Virus record (IMG/VR): IMGVR_UViG_3300034107_000967
Coordinates: 1 to 28,499 of that record
Source: a virus
Strand: one strand, 5' to 3'
DNA: 28,499 nt
The notes beneath the pieces are model-generated. The model was not told the origin of the DNA, did not search any database, and saw only the letters and a list, made by a program, of their open reading frames with translations. A program made the position numbers and the translations under genes. Shown piece after piece: positions 23,794 through 28,499 of this stretch; positions within the stretch are counted from its first letter, which is position 1; each line of letters opens with the position of its first letter.

Positions 23794-24615
23794 ATGTTCG
23801 GCGCAAAATTAAATGATGAATCCGCTCTGTGGATAGATGGGTATCAAATGACTGGAGTATCAGTCGCTGATACCTCCTATTCACATAGTTCGTCCACAGC
23901 AAATCCACTAGGATATTCAAATGGAGTAACCATATCTAATTCAGATTCTACAAAAAATATTTCAATAACTAGAGATTTACTGCTTACTAAAAAAACAATC
24001 TCAAGCGATTGGGAAGATTTCTTATTGCAGTATACTGGACTTACTGGAATCATGGGGGCCAGCATAAATTATGAAGGTGGCTCATACGGTTTTAATAGTG
24101 GATACATGACAGAATATATGTTGAATTTTGCGATTGGATCTATCCCAAAAGTCACAACAAATTTTACAATTTTTGATTCAATAATCAGCGGAAATGATTC
24201 ATCAAGCGCATATCCAGCTTTTTATGATTATTTATTACCTTATCAATCGGCCTGTAAGATTACATGTGATAACGCGACTTCTAATAGGGTAGTTGGTTTT
24301 GATTATTCTGTAAAAATAAATAGAAAACCCATATACTCTATAGGGTCTTCTTTGGCTGCTACAGTAGAATCTATTCCTCCGTTAGAGTATTCGGCATCTG
24401 TTCAAATCGAAATTGACGATGCGTTTCTGCAAAATTCACAAAATTTCCTAACAAATAAAGAAAATAAAAATGTAAGTCTGTCTATAGACTCAGATGTTAT
24501 TGGCGTTCCAGCAATAACATTTAATGTTCCAAAAGCAAGTCTTGTATCAGAACAACTATCTGCATCTGCTGATGGACTATTAAAATTAACCTTAAATTAT
24601 GTTGGACATTTATGA
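23794..24615 (+). CDS. Tail-tube-like protein (paralogue of the tube gene), probable distal tail
   Basis: This 273-residue protein starts 1 nt after the tape measure stop and overlaps the next gene by 4 nt (ATGA). It has the key landmarks of the tube gene at 9488-10594. These are YMLNFAIGSIPKVTTNFTIF (residues 108-127), matching YSLELAVGALPTVSVSMEAS in the tube; VVGFDYSVKINRKPIYSIGS, matching SLAIPLSRTSLQRLG; and a C-terminal KASLVSEQLSASADGLLKLT strand pair, matching the tube's last 30 residues. It lacks the tube's insert and is shorter. Directly after the tape measure, a tube-like ring would suit a distal tail hub or the last tube ring. Homology was judged by eye only. Confidence 0.55.
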   Translation: MFGAKLNDESALWIDGYQMTGVSVADTSYSHSSSTANPLGYSNGVTISNSDSTKNISITRDLLLTKKTISSDWEDFLLQYTGLTGIMGASINYEGGSYGFNSGYMTEYMLNFAIGSIPKVTTNFTIFDSIISGNDSSSAYPAFYDYLLPYQSACKITCDNATSNRVVGFDYSVKINRKPIYSIGSSLAATVESIPPLEYSASVQIEIDDAFLQNSQNFLTNKENKNVSLSIDSDVIGVPAITFNVPKASLVSEQLSASADGLLKLTLNYVGHL

Positions 24616-25637
24616 GTGAAGATCTTTTTTACAATAGAGATAGAAATATTTCTGGAATAACTGCTCCAGAAAACTTTTCTGATTTATCTTTAACTCCAGT
24701 ATATGGATCTAGAGTAGAGTATACATCAAAAATATTATCATACGAAACAGATGATTCATATAGTAATATTATCCCAGCTTCATTAAATAATTTATCAGTA
24801 TCTTATAAAGTTAGGTACGATGTAAATGAAGATAATTGCGCCAAATTAATAAATTTCTTTGAAAGCAAAGAGGGCCATCAAAGTTTTGTTTTTAATCCAG
24901 ACAATAGTGGAATTTACAAAAGCAATCAATCTTTCTGCGAAAATTATGCAGTTAATTATATTAATAATAATCATTATGAATTTGCCGTTGATGTATCAGT
25001 AGATCAGGCTCCTTCGTTTTTTAATTGGAAGTCTTCTTATTTTTTAAATTTTGATAGACCGACAGAAGGAATCCCGTGGAATTCTATTTATGTGAAATGG
25101 AAAGATTATAATACTGGTTGGTCAAATTTAAAAGTTTGGGCAACTGGAAATTCATATAAAAAATATGATATATTATATAATGACATCAATACAAATAAAT
25201 TAAATAATTTCTTCTATTGTAGCGGCGATCATTATAGCTCTAATTCTAATTCTCCAACTGGAGCTAGTTCTGCATGGAGTCAAGATTTCTTTTTTAGTCC
25301 AGATATAGGATTTCAAAATGATGTAAAAATACAAGTGTCTAAAGTTGATTTTAAAAACTCTTTCCCTCTAAGAATAAAAACAAAAAACAATACAGCAAAA
25401 TTTGATATAAATTACAAATTTAGTAATATAAGCAATAAGCAATTATTATGTATGCTCCACTTTTTAGAAAACAAAGCTGGGTATAGAAAATTTAGGCATC
25501 AAATACCAGCAGTATATAACAGGCCAAAAGTATACTATTGTCCGCAATGGACGCACACTTGGAAATATATAGATCATAACGATTTAGATGTGACTTTTAT
25601 TGAAGACCCATTAGGCATCATACCAACAGATACATAA
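24612..25637 (+). CDS. Distal/minor tail protein: two gpM-like domains around a carbohydrate-binding-like insert
   Basis: The protein has 341 residues. Domain one (about 60-131) runs LSVSYKVRYD ... KLINFFESKEGHQSFVFNP ... HYEFAVDVSVDQAP. Domain two (about 262-332) runs AKFDINYKFS ... LHFLENKAGYRKFRHQIP ... VYYCPQWTHTWKYIDHNDLD ... DVTFIED. Both have the lambda gpM/minor-tail pattern: strand, helix with FLxxKxG, short F-x-[HW] segment, then Y-C-x-x-W-x-x-x-W and a final strand, so the gene appears duplicated in tandem. Between them, residues 174-227 (LKVWATGNSYKKYDILY ... FYCSGDHYSSNSNSPTG ... SAWSQDF) resemble a CBM5/12-type module (W ... Y-x-x-x-D-I-V ... Y-x-C/A ... P ... W). It overlaps its neighbours as ATGA (4 nt) and TAATG (1 nt). 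Confidence 0.66.
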   Translation: MSEDLFYNRDRNISGITAPENFSDLSLTPVYGSRVEYTSKILSYETDDSYSNIIPASLNNLSVSYKVRYDVNEDNCAKLINFFESKEGHQSFVFNPDNSGIYKSNQSFCENYAVNYINNNHYEFAVDVSVDQAPSFFNWKSSYFLNFDRPTEGIPWNSIYVKWKDYNTGWSNLKVWATGNSYKKYDILYNDINTNKLNNFFYCSGDHYSSNSNSPTGASSAWSQDFFFSPDIGFQNDVKIQVSKVDFKNSFPLRIKTKNNTAKFDINYKFSNISNKQLLCMLHFLENKAGYRKFRHQIPAVYNRPKVYYCPQWTHTWKYIDHNDLDVTFIEDPLGIIPTDT

Positions 25638-26875
25638 TGAAAAAAAATATACTAAAAAGTAATTCATCATTTGTTGTAATAGGCAAATCGCCAGCATGGC
25701 TTCAAAATAATTTTGAAAGTGGCAGAATTTTTTCGTTAGCTCAAGCGGTGAATTTTGATTTTTCGTCTAATAGACAGGCTAGTAAACAATTAGGATATCA
25801 AAATTATTCAAGTAATATTGATTATAGAACTCCAGAAGTTAATTTATCAATAGATTATTATTTTTCTCCATCTTTAAATAATGAGTTGTTAATGGGTTTT
25901 AAAGAGTCGTCTGGATCTAATGCGACAAGTTTTAGCGGTTTTAAAAACAACAATTATAATTTTTATTTTTTCTCAAATGAAAACGAGTCTGCTGATGGAT
26001 TTGATGAAGTAAAAAAACCAGCAAACCTACAAAACTGGTCAGAGGGAGAAGTTATATCTTTTGGCAACTGTTATTTAACAAATTATTCATTATCTCTTGG
26101 GTTGGGGCAAGTTCCAGTTATTTCTACAAAATTTAAATCATCTAATATCGCAGCGGAAACATTAAATTCTGGAGGATCTACAAAAACTTATGTTCAAATT
26201 CCATCATTAGATCCATATAGTGGTAAATTAGCAAATGTAAATTATAATTATACTGGATTAGAATTTACTGGAGGAAATATTATTTATGATTGGGAGGCGA
26301 GGAGTGATTTAAATCCACCAATAGCTTTACCATATAAAAGTTCTGTTTCTATAATTAATCAAAGTGTCGATGATTCTCAATTGACTCCATTGAAAAATTT
26401 TTCAAATTTAATACTTCAGTCTTGTAATCTGAGTTTCGATTTCAATAGAGTTGATTTATATAAATTTGGAAATGATTCTGTATGTGATAGAAAATTACAA
26501 TTTCCAATAAATGCTAATATACAGATTGAATCTTTGGTTTCTGGATTTAATGCTAATGAATCGAATACTCAAAATAAATTAGGATCGGCAACATTAAATA
26601 ATAAAGAAAATATTTATGATATTGAATTTATTTTTAAAAACGATATAGAAACATCTACTGGTGTATATAATTTTCAAGGAGCGAAATTAACAAGTTTAAA
26701 CTATTCTACTCAAATAAATAATATCTATAAAATGTCAGCATCTTTTTCTGTAGAAATAACAGAAAATAAAGGATTCATAATGACTTCTAATGCATTTATA
26801 AAAGAGCCACTTCTTTATTTTGATACGAATTATAATTTATGGCAATCAGAACCATCGAACTGGAATTTTTCTTAA
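25637..26875 (+). CDS. Second tail-tube-like paralogue, probable distal tail / tip protein
   Basis: The protein has 412 residues and starts inside the previous stop (TAATG). It follows the tube gene's landmarks closely: AVNFDFSSNR (tube ANYNFTINR), an IDYYFSPSLNNELLMGF segment (tube FTYYLTDGFNERALGF), YSLSLGLGQVPVISTKFKSS (residues 150-169; tube YSLELAVGALPTVSVSMEAS), LSFDFNRVDLYKFGNDSVCD (tube SLAIPLSRTSLQRLGTKFA) and a closing TSLNYSTQINNIYKMSASFS pair. Longer loops account for the extra length. It is rich in Asn and Ser and very AT-rich, unlike the tube gene. Position before the fibre suggests a tail-tip or adaptor ring evolved from the tube protein. Confidence 0.6.
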   Translation: MKKNILKSNSSFVVIGKSPAWLQNNFESGRIFSLAQAVNFDFSSNRQASKQLGYQNYSSNIDYRTPEVNLSIDYYFSPSLNNELLMGFKESSGSNATSFSGFKNNNYNFYFFSNENESADGFDEVKKPANLQNWSEGEVISFGNCYLTNYSLSLGLGQVPVISTKFKSSNIAAETLNSGGSTKTYVQIPSLDPYSGKLANVNYNYTGLEFTGGNIIYDWEARSDLNPPIALPYKSSVSIINQSVDDSQLTPLKNFSNLILQSCNLSFDFNRVDLYKFGNDSVCDRKLQFPINANIQIESLVSGFNANESNTQNKLGSATLNNKENIYDIEFIFKNDIETSTGVYNFQGAKLTSLNYSTQINNIYKMSASFSVEITENKGFIMTSNAFIKEPLLYFDTNYNLWQSEPSNWNFS

Positions 26876-26878
26876 TAA

Positions 26879-26890
26879 TAGTGTAAATAA
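26879..26890 (+). promoter_or_regulatory. TAGTGTAAATAA element before the fibre gene (candidate late promoter core)
   Basis: GTGTAA at 26881-26886 lies 9 nt before the fibre ATG and directly after the stop of the preceding gene. There is no Shine-Dalgarno. It closely resembles the 8903 element. Confidence 0.45.
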
Positions 26891-26895
26891 ATGAA

Positions 26896-28499
26896 ATGAA
26901 TTTAGGCCCGACAAAAATTAGTGGAACTTATGTGTATGTTTTGAATCAAAGCGGGGCTAATGCTATTACATTAGGTAATGGTGCGTCAGTTGATTGGAAT
27001 GCTGGGGGAGTCGTTGATTTAGCTAGCGCACAAACTATTAATGGGATAAAAACTTTTAGCTCTACAATTGTTGGCAGTATTAATGGAAGCGCTGGAAGCG
27101 CTGGAACCGTAACTAATGGGGTTTATACAATTGGCGATCAAACGATTGGAGGATTAAAAACATTTACCAATGGATTAATTTCCAGCGTTGGGATTACAGG
27201 GACGAATTTAGTATATAATACTGGAGCACAAACAATCGGCGGATTAAAAACGTTTTCGAATGGATTGATCTCCAGCGTTGGGATTACAGGGACGAATTTA
27301 GTATATAATACTGGAGCACAAACAATCGGCGGATTAAAAACGTTTTCGAATGGATTGATCTCCAGCGTTGGGATTACAGGGACGAATTTAGTATATAATA
27401 CTGGAGATCAGTCTATTAATGGGGTCAAAGCTTTCGCTTTAAGACCCACTGTTAATGGAACTGGAGTTTTATTATCTGGAGAAGGTGGCGGATCATTGCC
27501 AACCACAATTGTTTATACGACTGGCGCACAAACGATTGGTGGCTCGAAGACGTTCAGCTCAACAGTAAACGCAAACATAACAGGTAACGCTGGAAGCGTT
27601 ACGGATGGCGTTTACATCACTGGAGCACAAACGATTACTGCATTAAAAACGTTTTCGAATGGATTGATCTCCAGCGTTGGGATTACAGGGACGAATTTGG
27701 TGTATAATACTGGAGATCAGTCTATTAGTGGAGTAAAAACATTTACCACTGGCATAATTTTACAGGCAGGAAATAATCAATTAAAATTTAGAACTGGTTT
27801 AGCAGGAAACACGATCAATATTACCGCTCCAACGATTACTAATAATGCGACATATACAATACCAGATTTTGGGCAGAGCGCAGCTTTTGTAATAACTACT
27901 GGGACGCAAACTGTTGGAGGAACCAAAAATTTCACAACAAGACCAACAGTTAATGGAACTGGAGTTTTATTATCTGGAGAAGGTGGCGGATCATTGCCAA
28001 CTACGGTTGTTTATACGACTGGAGATCAGAAAATAAGTGGAGTAAAAACGTTTGGTCAAAATAGCAATATTTATAATTCAACTAATTCTCAAATATTGGG
28101 CGGAATAAATAATACAATTTCTGGAGTTACTGGGGCCATAATAGTTGGTGGGTCTGGAAATTCAGCAAGAGGGAATTATTCTTTTGTCGGCGGTGGATTT
28201 ACTAATACAGCGAATAGAGATACTTGCTTTGTAGGTGGTGGGTTTAATAATGCAGCGAATGGATATCATTCTTTTGTTGGCGGTGGAGAAAGTAATGAAG
28301 CAATCAGCCTTGTTTCTTTTGTCGGTGGTGGATATAATAATACAGCGAGTGGACAGTCTGCTTCTGTCATTGGGGGAGATAGTAACTCAGCGAATGGAGA
28401 GTCTTCTTTTGTCGGCGGGGGCAATGGTAATATAGCAAATGGAACTTATTCTTTTGTCGGCGGGGGGATTAGTAATATAGCGAATGTAGATTATTCTTT
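26896..28499 (+). CDS. Tail fibre / receptor-binding protein with trimeric-fibre repeats (3' partial)
   Basis: The frame is open from ATG 26896 to the window edge (534 complete codons), so this gene continues beyond the window. It has two repeat types. First, about ten copies of a fibre repeat [ADT]-Q-[TSK]-[IV]-x-[GA]-x-K-x-F (for example GAQTIGGLKTFSNGLI), found in many phage tail fibres. Second, from about 28093, tandem 15-residue units of YadA-head/Hep_Hag type (FVGGGxxNxAxGxxS), which build left-handed trimeric beta-rolls. A Gly/Ser-rich junction LLSGEGGGSLPTT occurs twice. Such fibres end in a receptor-binding tip or a chaperone domain, which would lie beyond the window. The ATG is preceded by a GTGTAA element. 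Confidence 0.82.
   Translation, partial: MNLGPTKISGTYVYVLNQSGANAITLGNGASVDWNAGGVVDLASAQTINGIKTFSSTIVGSINGSAGSAGTVTNGVYTIGDQTIGGLKTFTNGLISSVGITGTNLVYNTGAQTIGGLKTFSNGLISSVGITGTNLVYNTGAQTIGGLKTFSNGLISSVGITGTNLVYNTGDQSINGVKAFALRPTVNGTGVLLSGEGGGSLPTTIVYTTGAQTIGGSKTFSSTVNANITGNAGSVTDGVYITGAQTITALKTFSNGLISSVGITGTNLVYNTGDQSISGVKTFTTGIILQAGNNQLKFRTGLAGNTINITAPTITNNATYTIPDFGQSAAFVITTGTQTVGGTKNFTTRPTVNGTGVLLSGEGGGSLPTTVVYTTGDQKISGVKTFGQNSNIYNSTNSQILGGINNTISGVTGAIIVGGSGNSARGNYSFVGGGFTNTANRDTCFVGGGFNNAANGYHSFVGGGESNEAISLVSFVGGGYNNTASGQSASVIGGDSNSANGESSFVGGGNGNIANGTYSFVGGGISNIANVDYS
27181..27406 (+). repeat. 90-bp tandem direct repeats in the fibre gene
   Basis: Units of 90 bp (30 residues) begin at 27181, 27271 and 27361. 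The first two are complete and identical, and the third is identical for its first 46 nt. A further near-copy of that 46-nt part occurs at 27670. All keep the reading frame. Confidence 0.9.
27451..28001 (+). repeat. 53-bp dispersed direct repeat in the fibre gene
   Basis: An identical 53-nt stretch at 27451-27503 and 27949-28001 encodes VNGTGVLLSGEGGGSLPT in the same frame. Together with the 90-bp repeats it makes this gene prone to in-frame recombination. Confidence 0.88.
28093..28499 (+). repeat. 15-residue YadA-head-like repeats (FVGGG-x-x-N-x-A)
   Basis: There are about nine successive units of 45 nt, each with GG and N-x-A/S near the start and S-F/A at the end, for example FVGGGFNNAANGYHS and FVGGGNGNIANGTYS. 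They are divergent at the DNA level, so this is an old repeat kept by selection on the fold. They run to the window edge. Confidence 0.85.

Noticed and set aside
28235-28435. Small open frame inside the fibre region
   Set aside because: It lies in another frame of the open fibre gene; its repetitive translation is only the out-of-frame reading of the GGG-rich repeats.
27181-28499. Repeat array that might suggest CRISPR
   Set aside because: Units keep a reading frame, have no spacer-like unique sequence of constant length between identical palindromic repeats, and encode known fibre repeats.
1-28499. tRNA genes, integrase, attachment sites, insertion sequences
   Set aside because: All intergenic gaps are under 100 nt and none shows a cloverleaf, terminal inverted repeats or recombinase-like residues.

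Overview
This window is most of the virion-assembly (late structural) region of a tailed, AT-rich bacteriophage (GC roughly one third, judged by eye). No sheath gene is seen, and the order and type of genes (large terminase, portal, protease/scaffold, decoration, major capsid, neck, tube, two chaperone-position genes, giant tape measure, distal tail, fibre) point to a long-tailed siphovirus-like particle. The host cannot be named. Many starts lack a Shine-Dalgarno sequence and sit behind A-rich leaders, as is common in Bacteroidetes and some cyanobacteria, but a few genes do have GGAG/AAGGA sites. No RNA genes, integrase, insertion sequences or CRISPR arrays were seen.

Layout. 1-8374 (+) is the head module: a 5'-truncated ERCC4-type nuclease, large terminase, portal, a small unknown gene, a protease-scaffold fusion, a putative decoration protein and the major capsid protein, closed by a UUCG hairpin terminator. 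8456-9417 (+) holds two small genes, one probably a head-tail adaptor, ending at a bidirectional terminator. 9488-12532 (-) is a four-gene block in opposite orientation. Read in its own direction it gives putative stopper, neck/tail-completion, terminator and tail tube, which is the order these genes normally have between capsid and chaperones, so it looks like an in-place inversion. 12579-14619 (+) has a small unknown gene and two chaperone-position genes. 14658-23792 (+) is a tape measure of about 3044 residues. 23794-26875 (+) holds distal-tail genes, two of which look like divergent copies of the tube protein. 26896 to the window end (+) is a fibre gene with no stop inside the window.

The standout is the tape measure. 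Between its N-terminal TP901-type core and the rest of the protein lies a stretch of about 900 residues punctuated by a short motif, G-[FY]-I-P-N-[FY]-[AV]. Between the motif copies lie compact domains, among them one with PD-(D/E)xK nuclease-like residues and one with a nearly complete protein-kinase-like residue set. A lytic-transglycosylase-like domain lies further downstream. I read this as a tape measure carrying separable, possibly injected, enzyme modules.

Likely regulation: a start-proximal GTGTAA-like element precedes the first genes of several transcription units on both strands (a candidate late promoter), and the decoration, capsid and tube genes share G-free A/C-rich leaders. All functional calls rest on reading residues and gene order by eye; no database search was run.
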